NCBI RefSeq assembly: GCF_022549225.1
Contig: NZ_JAKZFD010000001.1
Coordinates: forward strand, 558,001 to 622,000
DNA length: 64,000 nt
Direction: 5' to 3'
DNA from: Pelomonas sp. CA6
Lineage (GTDB): Bacteria; Pseudomonadota; Gammaproteobacteria; Burkholderiales; Burkholderiaceae_C
Of the stretch, positions 45,936 to 54,776 are shown in pieces (the stretch's first letter is position 1; every line of letters starts with the position of its first letter). Below the pieces are notes generated by a model that searched no databases, was not told the origin of the DNA, and saw nothing but the letters and a program-made list of their open reading frames with translations. The position numbers were made by a program, and so were the translations under genes.

Positions 45936-47606
45936 ATGAACGACGAGGCGTGCGCGCCCATTTCTCTCGAGTCCGAGTCGCTGCCGGGGGCCGCCGCGCT
46001 GCTGGCGCCGGCCTTGCTGCTGAGCGCCTGCGGCGGCGGAGGCGGCGGTTCGGAGGCGGGCGCTGGCCCGCTTCCGCCCGCCGCGGACACCAAGCCCAGC
46101 GAGGCGCAGGCCGCGCGCTTCCTGGCCCAGGCCGGCTTCGCGGCGAGCACGGCGGAGATCGCGCAGGTGCAGTCCCAGGGCTACGCCGGTTGGCTGGACG
46201 CGCAGTTCGCGCTGCCGCGCGGCCAGGGCCATGTGGACTGGATGCTGGCCAAGGGCTATGGCGCCGAGGTCTACAAGACCGGCTTCGCCGGCGTGGATGC
46301 GACGATCTGGCGCAAGCTGATCGGCGCCCCCGACGTGCTGCGCCAGCGCATGGTCCTGGCGCTGTCGCAGATCTTTGTGGTGTCGATGAACGGTCTGCCG
46401 GTCAACTGGTCGGGCATGGCCGTGGCCGGCTACCTGGACATCCTGGAGACGCATGCCTTCGGCAACTACCGCGCGCTGCTGGAGGCGGTGACGCTGTCGC
46501 CGGCCATGGGCATCTACCTGAACATGCGCGGCAACCGCAAGGAAGACCCGCGCACCGGGCGACTCCCCGACGAGAACTATGCGCGCGAGGTGATGCAGCT
46601 GTTCAGCATCGGCCTGGTCCAGCTCAACGCGGACGGCAGCCCGAGGATGCTCAACGGCCGGCCGCAGGAGACCTACACCCAGGCCGACATCAGTGCGCTG
46701 GCGCGCGTCTTCACCGGCTGGGACCTGGATGGCGCCAACGGCACCGACCCCAGCTTCATGAACAAGCCCATGGTGCACACGGCCAGCCGCTTTTCGGCCG
46801 GCGCGAAGAGCGTGCTGGGCGTCACCATTCCCGAAACGGCGGACGGACCGGCCGCGCTGAAGATGGCGCTGGACACGCTGGCCGCGCATCCCAACGTCGC
46901 CCCCTTCCTGGCACGCCAGCTGATCCAGCGCCTGGTCTGTTCCAACCCCAGCGCCGCCTATGTGCAGCGCGTCGCCGCGGTGTTCAACGACAACGGCCAG
47001 GGGCAGCGCGGCGACCTGAAGGCGGTGCTGCGCGCGCTATTGCTGGACCCCGAGGCGCGCAGCCCGTCGGCCGCGCCGGGCGGCGGCAAGCTGCGCGAGC
47101 CGGTGCTGCGTCTGGTGCAGTGGGCGCGCACCGTGGGCCTGAGCTCGCCGGGCGATCTCTGGGCGCTGGGCGACTGCAGCAACCCGGCGACGCGGCTGGG
47201 GCAAAGCCCGCTGCGCAGCCCTTCGGTGTTCAACTTCTATCGCCCTGGCTATGTGCCGCCCAGCGCCGAGCTGGGCGCCAATGGCGTGACGGCGCCGGAG
47301 TTCCAGCTCTGCAACGAGAGCACGGTGGCGGGCTACCTGAACTTCATGCAGACGCTGATCGGCGGCGGCATCGGCGACATGAAGCCGGACTACACGGCCG
47401 AGCTGGCGCTGGCCGACGATGCGCGCGCGCTGGTGCAGCGCCAGGCGCTGCTGCTGGGCGGCGGCGGCATCTCGGCGGCGACGCTGGACGCCGTGGTCGC
47501 GGCCGTGTCCAGCATCGCCGGCGGCAGCGATGCCGGCCGGCTCAACCGCGTGCGCGCCAGCTGGCTCTTGCTGCTGGCCTGTCCCGAATACCAGATCCAG
47601 AAGTGA
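45936..47606 (+). CDS. DUF1800 family lipoprotein
   Basis: About 556 residues. A lipobox-like LLLSAC followed by a Gly run suggests lipid anchoring, but the residues before it are acidic, which is odd for a signal n-region; the true start may be 45915 (ATG) or elsewhere. The DUF1800 core shows AARFLAQAGFAASTAEI, LPDENYAREVMQLFSIGL, ALARVFTGWD and LIQRLVCSNPS. DUF1800 and DUF1501 genes are nearly always paired and exported; their biochemical role is unknown. The pair here is 12 bp apart. Confidence 0.85.
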   Translation: MNDEACAPISLESESLPGAAALLAPALLLSACGGGGGGSEAGAGPLPPAADTKPSEAQAARFLAQAGFAASTAEIAQVQSQGYAGWLDAQFALPRGQGHVDWMLAKGYGAEVYKTGFAGVDATIWRKLIGAPDVLRQRMVLALSQIFVVSMNGLPVNWSGMAVAGYLDILETHAFGNYRALLEAVTLSPAMGIYLNMRGNRKEDPRTGRLPDENYAREVMQLFSIGLVQLNADGSPRMLNGRPQETYTQADISALARVFTGWDLDGANGTDPSFMNKPMVHTASRFSAGAKSVLGVTIPETADGPAALKMALDTLAAHPNVAPFLARQLIQRLVCSNPSAAYVQRVAAVFNDNGQGQRGDLKAVLRALLLDPEARSPSAAPGGGKLREPVLRLVQWARTVGLSSPGDLWALGDCSNPATRLGQSPLRSPSVFNFYRPGYVPPSAELGANGVTAPEFQLCNESTVAGYLNFMQTLIGGGIGDMKPDYTAELALADDARALVQRQALLLGGGGISAATLDAVVAAVSSIAGGSDAGRLNRVRASWLLLLACPEYQIQK

Positions 47607-47618
47607 GGGCCCTGCATC

Positions 47619-49007
47619 ATGGCGCATATCTCCAAGCTGGCCGCGCTGCAGCGGCGCGAGTTCCTGCGCAGAGCCTCGGCGCTGTCGGTGGCCGGCGCGG
47701 CCGCGCCATGGGCGCTGCAGCTCGCGGCCATGGGCGAGGCGGCCGCGGCCACCGCGCCGGGCGACTACAAGGCCCTGGTCTGCGTGTTCCTGTACGGCGG
47801 CAATGACTACGGCAACACGCTGATTCCGTATGACGCCGCGAGCTACCAGGCCTATGCCAACATCCGCCAGCAGCTCGCGCTGGCGCGCAATGCGCTCGGT
47901 GCCACCGCGCTGATCCCGCAGATGGCGCTGCCCGATGGCCGGCAGATGGCGCTGGCGCCGACGCTGGCGCCGCTCAAGCCGGTGTTCGACGCCGGCCGGC
48001 TGGCCGTGATGCTCAACGTCGGCACGCTGGTGCAGCCCACCACGCTGGCGCAGTTCAAGGCCGGCAATGTGCCGCTGCCGCCCAAGCTGTTCTCGCACAA
48101 CGACCAGCAGAGCGTCTGGCAGGCGTCCAACCCCGAAGGCGCGACCTCGGGCTGGGGCGGACGCATGGGCGATCAGTTCCTGGCCGGCAATGGCGGCACC
48201 ACCTTCACCTGCATCAATGTGTCCGGCAATGCGGTCTTCATGTCCGGGCGCCAGGCGGTGCAGTACCAGATGTCCAGCAGCGGCGCGGTGGCGGTGAACG
48301 GCATCGCCAAGCCGCTGTTCGGTTCGCAAGCCTGTTCGGACGCGCTGCGCGGCCTCGTCACGGCGACGCGCAGCCACTGGATGGAGGCCGAACTGAACCG
48401 CGTCACCGCGCGTTCGATCACGGCCCAGTCCACCGTCAACGGCGCGCTGGCGGCCTTGCCGCCGCTGCAGACCGCCTTTGACGCGAGCAGCTCGCTGTCC
48501 CAGCAGCTGCGCCTGGTGGCGCGGCTGATCGCGGCGCGCGGCTCGCTGGGCGTGTCGCGCCAGGTCTTCTTCGTGTCCATCGGCGGCTTCGACCTGCACG
48601 ACCTGCTGATGACCCAGCATCCGGTGCTGCTGGGCCAGGTCGGCGGCGCGCTGGCGAGCTTCGACGCGGCGATGCAGGAGCTGGGCGTGGCGCAGCAGGT
48701 GACGACCTTCACGGCCTCGGACTTCGGCCGCACGCTCAGCTCCAACGGCGACGGCTCGGACCATGGCTGGGGCTCGCACCATTTCGTGATGGGCGGCGCG
48801 GTGCGCGGCGGCCGCTTCTATGGCCAGCTGCCATCCGTCAGCATCAACGGGCCCGACGACGTCGGCCAGGGCCGATTGCTGCCCACCACCGCGGTCGACC
48901 AACTGGCCGCCACGCTGGCGCGCTGGATGGGCGTGCCGGGCTCGGCGCTGTCCACGGTGCTGCCGGGCCTGGCGAACTTCAGCCAACAGGATCTGGGCTT
49001 GTTCTGA
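47619..49007 (+). CDS. DUF1501 family Tat-exported protein
   Basis: 462 residues. The Tat signal has RREFLRRASALSVAGA (residues 12-27). The domain belongs to the sulfatase/alkaline-phosphatase-like DUF1501 family: LVCVFLYGGNDYGNTLIPYD, the SHNDQQSVWQ stretch, VSIGGFDLHDL and FTASDFGRTLSSNGDGSDHGWGSHHFVMGG, whose Asp/His clusters look like metal ligands. Partner of the DUF1800 gene just upstream. No substrate is established. Confidence 0.88.
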   Translation: MAHISKLAALQRREFLRRASALSVAGAAAPWALQLAAMGEAAAATAPGDYKALVCVFLYGGNDYGNTLIPYDAASYQAYANIRQQLALARNALGATALIPQMALPDGRQMALAPTLAPLKPVFDAGRLAVMLNVGTLVQPTTLAQFKAGNVPLPPKLFSHNDQQSVWQASNPEGATSGWGGRMGDQFLAGNGGTTFTCINVSGNAVFMSGRQAVQYQMSSSGAVAVNGIAKPLFGSQACSDALRGLVTATRSHWMEAELNRVTARSITAQSTVNGALAALPPLQTAFDASSSLSQQLRLVARLIAARGSLGVSRQVFFVSIGGFDLHDLLMTQHPVLLGQVGGALASFDAAMQELGVAQQVTTFTASDFGRTLSSNGDGSDHGWGSHHFVMGGAVRGGRFYGQLPSVSINGPDDVGQGRLLPTTAVDQLAATLARWMGVPGSALSTVLPGLANFSQQDLGLF

Positions 49008-49015
49008 TGCCTCCG

Positions 49016-49033
49016 GCGTCCCCGGGGACGCCA
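49016..49033 (+). terminator. Perfect GC palindrome after DUF1501
   Basis: GGCGTCCCC and GGGGACGCC abut with no spacer, 9 bp after the stop. Without a T run it may act as an mRNA end-protection or pausing hairpin. The rest of the gap to 49206 shows nothing else. Confidence 0.4.
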
Positions 49034-49206
49034 CTTCTGCAGAGGACTTGAGGCCCCGACAAGGGACGCCTGGCGCGGTCGCCCGCGCCTGGGCGGCGTG
49101 AGCCCTTCCTACCATGGACGCCAGCCTGCCCGCGGCTATCGGGCGGGCCCACAACAAGGGATGAGGCGGGGCCTGGCCCGAGCCCACGTCCCGCAGGGAG
49201 TCCACC

Positions 49207-49842
49207 ATGGAAGCAACACCCAGTCCGGACCGCCACGGTGCCATGCGCCACGTCTTTCAGATGGCGCCCAGTTGGTGGCAAGCGGTGATGAACGAGATCG
49301 ACCTCGGGCTCTGCGTGGTCGGGCGCGCGCTGCAGGTGGTCTTCGCCAACGAGGTGGCGCGCGCCGTGCTCGCGTCGCGGGCGCTCGGCGAAGGGCGGTT
49401 GAACCTGCCCGACCGCGGCGACCAGCTGAGGCTGGAGCAGGCGCTCTACGAGGCGCGCCATCGTGGCCTGCGCCGCCTGCTGGTGCTCAACGGCCACAGC
49501 GGGCGCCTGCCGGTGTCGGTGCTGCCGCTGCCGGCGACCGAGGGCGCGGAGCTCGCGCTGCTGCTGATCGGCAAGCGCCAGCTGTGCGGCGCGCTGCCCA
49601 TGCAGGCCTTTGCGCGCGAATACCAGCTGACCGGGGCCGAGCAACAGGTGCTGGTGGCGCTGTGCGACGGTGACGCGCCGCAGGCCATCGCGACGCGGCA
49701 CGGCGTGGCGATCTCGACGGTGCGCACCCAGATCGCCAGCATCCGCGCCAAGACCTCCACCGACAGCATCCGCGAGCTGGTGGCGCTGATCGCGCAGCTG
49801 CCGCCCTTGCAGAGCGTGCTGCGCGTCGCGGACGGGGCCTGA
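49207..49842 (+). CDS. LuxR-type HTH regulator with PAS-like sensor
   Basis: 211 residues. The N-terminal part (about 20-125) resembles a diverged PAS (EIDLGLCVVGRALQVVFANEVARAVL). The C-terminal GerE/LuxR HTH reads LTGAEQQVLVALCDGDAPQAIATRHGVAISTVRTQIASIRAKT. AGGGAG precedes the ATG. It is the second orphan LuxR-type protein in the repeat-bounded block. Targets are not evident; the DUF1800/DUF1501 pair is the nearest candidate. Confidence 0.85.
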   Translation: MEATPSPDRHGAMRHVFQMAPSWWQAVMNEIDLGLCVVGRALQVVFANEVARAVLASRALGEGRLNLPDRGDQLRLEQALYEARHRGLRRLLVLNGHSGRLPVSVLPLPATEGAELALLLIGKRQLCGALPMQAFAREYQLTGAEQQVLVALCDGDAPQAIATRHGVAISTVRTQIASIRAKTSTDSIRELVALIAQLPPLQSVLRVADGA

Positions 49843-49859
49843 GCGGGCGCGGCCCGCGC

Positions 49860-50363
49860 TCAGCCGCGGCGCCAGGCCAGGATGGCCAGCAGCCCCATGA
49901 GCGCGAAGCTCAGCGCGCTCCAGATCTCGTAGGGCAGGCCCAGCAGCGTGTAGGCGGTGGCCTCGCTGCAGGACGCGGTGACCATGAACATCGAAGGCCA
50001 GCGCGCTTCCAGGTCCAGCGCGATCAGGATGCGGTCGGCCAGCGTCATGTCGCAGGACGCGAGCTTGGACGCGACTTCGTGCTGGTAATAGGCCGCCGCC
50101 AGGCCGGCGCCGGCCAGCGCCAGGCTCAGCAGCGAGGCGCCGCGGCGCAGCACGCGCCAGCGGCCCAGCAGCCAGCCCAGGCCGGCGGCCAGCGCCAGCA
50201 GCAGGAAGACCCCGCGCTGCATCACGCACCAGGGGCAGGGCTTGACGCCGAACGCATGCTGGGCGACGAGCGCGGCGCCCACCGCGGCCAGGCTGCCCAG
50301 CGCGATCAGTCCCAGCAGCGGCGAAGACGAGGGGCGCGCGCGGGCGGACAGCGTGACCGGCAT
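49860..50363 (-). CDS. dsbB: Disulfide bond formation protein DsbB
   Basis: Inner-membrane quinone-dependent oxidase that recharges DsbA. 167 residues with four membrane segments, the first periplasmic Cys pair CPWC (KPCPWCVMQRG) and the second pair as single Cys in LASCDMT and TASCSEA. Its start overlaps the RidA stop by one base (TGATG). DsbB activity would serve the many disulfide and heme proteins of the nearby Sox system. Confidence 0.94.
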   Translation of the reverse strand: MPVTLSARARPSSSPLLGLIALGSLAAVGAALVAQHAFGVKPCPWCVMQRGVFLLLALAAGLGWLLGRWRVLRRGASLLSLALAGAGLAAAYYQHEVASKLASCDMTLADRILIALDLEARWPSMFMVTASCSEATAYTLLGLPYEIWSALSFALMGLLAILAWRRG

Positions 50364-50842
50364 CAGTCCTGCACCTCGGCGATCAGGTCGATCTCCACGC
50401 AGGCGCCCATGGGCACCTGGGCGACGCCGAAGGCGCTGCGCGCATGCGCGCCGACGGTGGAGCCGAAGACCTGCACCATCAGCTCCGAGCAGCCATTGGT
50501 GACCAGGTGCTGTTCGGTGAAGTCGGGCGTGCTGTTGACCAGGCTCATCAGCTTGACCACGCGGCGGATCTTGTTCAGATCGCCCACGGCGGCATGCAGC
50601 GTGCCCAGCAGGTCGATGCCGATCGCGCGCGCGGCGGCCTGGCCGGTGGCGGTGTCCACCTCCTTGCCCAGCTGGCCCACCCAGGGCTTGCCGTCCTTCT
50701 TGGCGATGTGGCCGGACAGGAAGATCTGGTTGCCGCTGCGCACGAAGGGCACATAGGCGGCGACCGGCGCGGCCACCGGGGGCAGGGTGATGCCCAGCTC
50801 GTTCAGGCGGGCGTAGACGTCTTGGCTGGCTGCAGTGCTCAT
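50363..50842 (-). CDS. RidA/YjgF/YER057c family protein
   Basis: 159 residues of the longer RidA subgroup: RSGNQIFLSGHIAKKDGKPW, TGQAAARAIGIDLLGTL and FGVAQVPMGACVEIDLIAEV, where canonical RidA has the imine-deaminase Arg (RxxV); here the equivalent place lacks a clear Arg, so deaminase activity is uncertain. Leads a two-gene unit with dsbB. Divergent from ggt. Confidence 0.88.
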   Translation of the reverse strand: MSTAASQDVYARLNELGITLPPVAAPVAAYVPFVRSGNQIFLSGHIAKKDGKPWVGQLGKEVDTATGQAAARAIGIDLLGTLHAAVGDLNKIRRVVKLMSLVNSTPDFTEQHLVTNGCSELMVQVFGSTVGAHARSAFGVAQVPMGACVEIDLIAEVQD

Positions 50843-50986
50843 GGCGATGAGGGGCGCGGTGCGCAGGAAAAGAAGGCTGGGCATCCTACACCCTGGTCGC
50901 GGCAATCCCTTTCGTCGCCGGCGGCGGGCAGGGGCGGCCTACACTGGGCCGCAGTGCCGCTGCCGCGTTTCGCATCGCTCCTGTCC

Positions 50987-53002
50987 ATGCTTGTGCTTGC
51001 TGGGCTCCCATGGCGTCGCCCCGGCGCGCTTCTTCGCCCCGTGCGCCTGTTGCGGCCGCTGCTGCTGGGCGGGCTGATGTCTGGGCTGATGTTTGCGCTG
51101 GTGGCCTGCACGGGCGCACCGCCCGCCCTGGAGCTGCCCCCGGCGCCCGAGGCCGCCAGCGGCTGGACCGACAAGCCCGGCTGGCCGCTGCGCCACGGGG
51201 GCGTCGCGGCCGCGCATCCGCTCGCGGTGCAGGCCGGCGTGCGCCTGCTGCGCGAAGGCGGCAATGCGCTGGATGCCGCGATCGCGGCGCAGCTGATGCT
51301 GGGCCTGGTGGAGCCGCAGAGCAGCGGCATCGGCGGCGGCGCCTTTCTGCTCAGCTGGGATGGCCGGCAACTGCATGCCTTCGACGGCCGCGAGACCGCG
51401 CCGGCCGAGGCCGACGAGGCGCAGTTCCTCAAGCCCGACGGCCGCCCCATGGCCCTGTCCGAGGCGGTGGATGGCGGTCACAGCGTGGGCACGCCGGGCC
51501 TGCTGCGCATGCTGGAGCAGGCCCATCGCCGCGACGGCCGGCTGCCCTGGGCGCAGCTGTTCCAGCCAGCGATCGAGGCCGCCGAGCAGGGCGTGCCGGT
51601 GGGGGCGCGGCTGCATCGCCTGCTGCAGGACGACCCGCTGCTGCGCGGCGACGCGCTGGCGCGCGCGCATTTCTACGATGCGCGGGGTCAGGCCTTTCCC
51701 GAAGGCACGCGGCTGCGCAACCCCGCCTATGCCCAGGTGCTGCGCCGTGTCGCCCGCGAAGGCAGCGAGGCCTTCTATGGTGGCGAGGTGGCGCGCGACA
51801 TCGTGCGGCGTGTGCGTTCGCATGCGCGCCATCCCGGCCGCCTGAGCCTGGCCGACCTGGCCGGCTATCGGCCGGTGGAGCGCGCGCCGCTGTGCACCGA
51901 CTGGCGCGGCGAGACGGCGCGGCCCTGGCGCGTCTGCGGCATGCCGCCGCCATCGTCGGGCCATCTGACGCTGATGCAGATCCTTGGCATGCTGCCGGCG
52001 ACGCGCGCGGCCGACGCGCTGGACGCCGGCGTGCCCGGTCCCGACTGGCTGCACCGCTACACCGAGGCGGCGCGCCTGGCCTATGCCGACCGTGCGCAAT
52101 ACATCGCCGACCCGGCCTTCGTCGCTGCGCCCGGCGGCGACTGGCTCCACCTGCTGCGGCCGGACTATCTGCGTGCCCGCGCGGCGCTGATCGGCGCGCG
52201 CAGCATGGGGCGTGCCGAGGCCGGCGATCCCGGTGCGCTGCCGCGGCCTCAAGCGGCCCAGCCCGAGCAGGCCGAGCATGGCACCAGCCATCTCAGCGTG
52301 GTCGATGCCCAGGGCCGCGCGGTGGCCTTGACCACCACCATCGAGGCCCAGTTCGGCGCCCGGGTGATGAGCGATGGCGGCAGCGGCCTGCCCGGTGGCT
52401 TTCTGCTCAACAACCAGCTGACCGACTTCTCGCTGGTGCCGCGCGATGCGCGCGGCCGGCCCGTGGCCAACCGGCTGCAGCCGGGCAAGCGGCCGCGTTC
52501 CAGCATGGCACCGACGCTGGTGTTCGACGCGCGCGATGGCCGCCTGCTGATGACGGTGGGCTCGCCGGGCGGCCAGGCCATCATCCACTTCGTCGCCAAG
52601 GCCCTGGTCGCCACCCACGACTGGGAGCTGGACCTGCAGAGAGCCTTTGCGCTGCCCAACGTGGCCAGCTTCAACGGCCCCACGGTGCTGGAGTCGGGAC
52701 GCTTCCCAGCCGCCACGCGCATGGCCCTGCGGGCGCGCGGCCACGAATTGATCGACACCGAACTGACCAGCGGCCTGCACGGCCTGGCCCGCAGCGACGA
52801 CGGCTGGTTCGGCGCGGCCGATCCGCGGCGTGAAGGCTGGGTGGGAGGGCCCCCCGACCCGCGGGTACGCGGGTCGGCCCCCCGAGGGGGCGGCGAGGCT
52901 GCCGGCATTGAGCCGCCAGCCTCGCCAAGTGGGCCGGCTTGGGGCGGCCCGGCGCTCGGCCCTGCCCCCCAAGCCCAGCGGTTCCGCTGGGCAGCCCCCT
53001 GA
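50987..53002 (+). CDS. ggt: Gamma-glutamyltransferase with repeat-derived C-terminus
   Basis: Cleaves gamma-glutamyl bonds of glutathione and conjugates in the envelope. 671 residues from the ATG at 50987. A lipobox-like ALVAC suggests anchoring, though an upstream GTG start is possible. The catalytic Thr is in EHGTSHLSVVD, and GRETAP, NALDAAIAAQL, SDGGSGLPGG and GSPGGQAI are all present. The normal end is the ADPRREG segment at about 52830. The following 50 or so codons lie inside the hairpin repeat and encode a Gly/Pro/Ala tail not seen in the family. Confidence 0.93.
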   Translation: MLVLAGLPWRRPGALLRPVRLLRPLLLGGLMSGLMFALVACTGAPPALELPPAPEAASGWTDKPGWPLRHGGVAAAHPLAVQAGVRLLREGGNALDAAIAAQLMLGLVEPQSSGIGGGAFLLSWDGRQLHAFDGRETAPAEADEAQFLKPDGRPMALSEAVDGGHSVGTPGLLRMLEQAHRRDGRLPWAQLFQPAIEAAEQGVPVGARLHRLLQDDPLLRGDALARAHFYDARGQAFPEGTRLRNPAYAQVLRRVAREGSEAFYGGEVARDIVRRVRSHARHPGRLSLADLAGYRPVERAPLCTDWRGETARPWRVCGMPPPSSGHLTLMQILGMLPATRAADALDAGVPGPDWLHRYTEAARLAYADRAQYIADPAFVAAPGGDWLHLLRPDYLRARAALIGARSMGRAEAGDPGALPRPQAAQPEQAEHGTSHLSVVDAQGRAVALTTTIEAQFGARVMSDGGSGLPGGFLLNNQLTDFSLVPRDARGRPVANRLQPGKRPRSSMAPTLVFDARDGRLLMTVGSPGGQAIIHFVAKALVATHDWELDLQRAFALPNVASFNGPTVLESGRFPAATRMALRARGHELIDTELTSGLHGLARSDDGWFGAADPRREGWVGGPPDPRVRGSAPRGGGEAAGIEPPASPSGPAWGGPALGPAPQAQRFRWAAP

Positions 53003-53405
53003 GGGGGCGGCGATGCTGCCGGCATTGAGCCGCCAGCCTCGCCAAGTGGGCCGGCTTGGGGCGGCCCGGCGCTCGGCCCTGCTCCCCCAAGCCCAGCGGT
53101 TCCGCTGGGCAGCCCCCCAGGGGGCGCCGATGCTCGCGGCATGGAGCCGCCAGCACCGGCAGCGAGCCTAGGCACGAGGCCCAGCGTGGAGTCGAGCCGT
53201 ACTCGGCGAGCGACTTGATGCCTGAGTGGTGGCGTTGCCCGGGTGGTGGTCGGGCCATGACGCGGTGTTCAGCGCGGGCCTCGGTCAAATCGACTTCAAG
53301 GCCCTCTTCTTTGGTGACTTTCTTCTGGGCCCCCAGAAGAAAGTTACCCGGCCGTCAGGCCGGAACCCGGCCGGAACCCGGCCGGAACCCGGCCGGAGCC
53401 CCGCC
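52843..53405. repeat. Long repeat, right copy (R7), three hairpin units
   Basis: Reverse-oriented counterpart of 42.77-43.19 kb. It contains three units with stems GACCCGCG-GGTA-CGCGGGTC (52856-52875), GCCCAGCGG-TT-CCGCTGGGC (52973-52992) and the same stem again (53091-53110), then the shared unique sequence, the 28-bp palindrome (53317-53344) and GGCCGGAACCC-type direct repeats. The left copy lacks one unit. It overlaps the 3' end of ggt and ends about 20 bp before the stop of the convergent monooxygenase gene. Confidence 0.9.
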
Positions 53406-53425
53406 ACCCAACCACCAACCAAGCC

Positions 53426-54646
53426 TCAATGCACCACCAAGCTCCTCAACTGCCTCAACAACGACGCCCCCGGCCCCCCGCGGCCGGTCAGCTGCGCGCT
53501 GATCAGCGCCCGCAGCGGCGGCAGCCGTGACGCGCCTTGCAGCACGCCCTGGCGCAGCGCGCGGGCCAGCGGCCGTTCGTCGGTGAACAGGCGCACGACC
53601 GCATTGGTGCCCAGGTAGATGGTGCGCGTGGCGCGCCGGTGGATCTGGTCGTATTGCTGCAGCGGCCCGGGCGCGCCGGGGTCCGCCTGCGCGTCGCGCT
53701 GGCGTGCCGCGCCCAGGGCCTGGGCCAGCACCTGCACGCCATAGAGGCCGAAGTTGTAGCCATGCGCGGTGACCGGGTGCATGCCCACCGCCGCATCGCC
53801 GATCAGCGCCAGGCGCTGGGCGCTGAAGCGGTGCGCATAGGTCGCGACCAGCGGGTAGTGGTGGCGCGGGCCGGCGAGTTCGAGCTGGCCCAGCCGGCCC
53901 TGGCTGTGTTGCTGCACCCAGGCCAGGAAGGCGTCGTCGCTGTCCGCCAGGCGCTGCTGGGCCTGGTCGGCATCCAGCGTCAGCACCAGCGAGCTCATGC
54001 CCTCGGCCAGCGGCAGCCAGGCCATGGTGTGGCCGTGATGGAAGCACTCCAGCGCCACATGCTGATGGGGCACCTGGTGGCGCATGCGGCACAGGATCAC
54101 GCTGCGTCCGAAGTCCAGCATCTCGGCGCCGATGCCCGCGAGCCGGCGCGTCGCCGAGAAGCGGCTGTCGGCGGCGATCACGAGGGCCGCGCGCAGGCGT
54201 TCGCCGCCCTCCAGCAGCACCTCGGCGGCATCCGCCCCCAGCGTCAGGCCCTGCACCCGCGTGCCGCAGCGCAGGCGCACGCGCTGCGCGCGGCGCTGCA
54301 CGCCCTGGTACGCGATGCGGCGCAACGCATGGTTGGGCACCAGCTGGCCCAGGTGGTCCGTGCCCTCGGGTTCGAAGCCCAGGCTGTGGGTGTCCTGGCC
54401 GTTGAACACGCGCGCCGCTTTCAGCGGCCAGACTTCGTCGGGGGCCAGGTCTTGCCAGGCCCCCAGGGCCTGCAGCTGGCCCACGCCGCGGTGGGTCAGC
54501 GCAATCTCGCGGCCGTCTTCCGCGGGGGCGGCGATCTGTGCTTCGGGCGCCTGCTCCAGCACCAGGCAGTCCAGCCCCAGGTCGGCCAGCGCCGCGGCCA
54601 TGCTCAGGCCGGCGGGGCCGGCGCCAATGATCAACACGTCTTGCAT
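53426..54646 (-). CDS. FAD-dependent monooxygenase, UbiH/UbiM type
   Basis: 406 residues. N-terminal FAD fold IIGAGPAGLSMAAALADLG; middle motif DGREIALTHRG; second FAD motif LIGDAAVGMHPVTAHGYNFGLYG. These match the ubiquinone-ring hydroxylases (UbiH, UbiF, UbiL, UbiM). The DGREIALTH context recalls UbiM, the broad-range C5 hydroxylase, but the exact position it hydroxylates needs phylogeny. It is monocistronic and convergent with ggt across the repeat. Confidence 0.78.
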   Translation of the reverse strand: MQDVLIIGAGPAGLSMAAALADLGLDCLVLEQAPEAQIAAPAEDGREIALTHRGVGQLQALGAWQDLAPDEVWPLKAARVFNGQDTHSLGFEPEGTDHLGQLVPNHALRRIAYQGVQRRAQRVRLRCGTRVQGLTLGADAAEVLLEGGERLRAALVIAADSRFSATRRLAGIGAEMLDFGRSVILCRMRHQVPHQHVALECFHHGHTMAWLPLAEGMSSLVLTLDADQAQQRLADSDDAFLAWVQQHSQGRLGQLELAGPRHHYPLVATYAHRFSAQRLALIGDAAVGMHPVTAHGYNFGLYGVQVLAQALGAARQRDAQADPGAPGPLQQYDQIHRRATRTIYLGTNAVVRLFTDERPLARALRQGVLQGASRLPPLRALISAQLTGRGGPGASLLRQLRSLVVH

Positions 54647-54776
54647 AGGGGCAAGGCTAGCGGGCTTCAGGCCCGGCGGCCTTGACCCAGCGCAGGCCCG
54701 GTGAAGCCCGGCCCGTCCGCCGCCTTGAGGTTGCCACCGCCGTGGGGCCGTCTAGCGTCGGAGGCCGGACCAGCAG

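Noticed and set aside
42771-53405. Composite transposon formed by the two long repeats
   Set aside because: No transposase, no target-site duplication that I could see, and the enclosed genes look like ordinary chromosomal genes in composition.
53056-53618. Small plus-strand frames with the segment FFLGPQKKVT
   Set aside because: This segment is simply the translation of the 28-bp palindrome and its flanks; such frames appear at every copy of the repeat.
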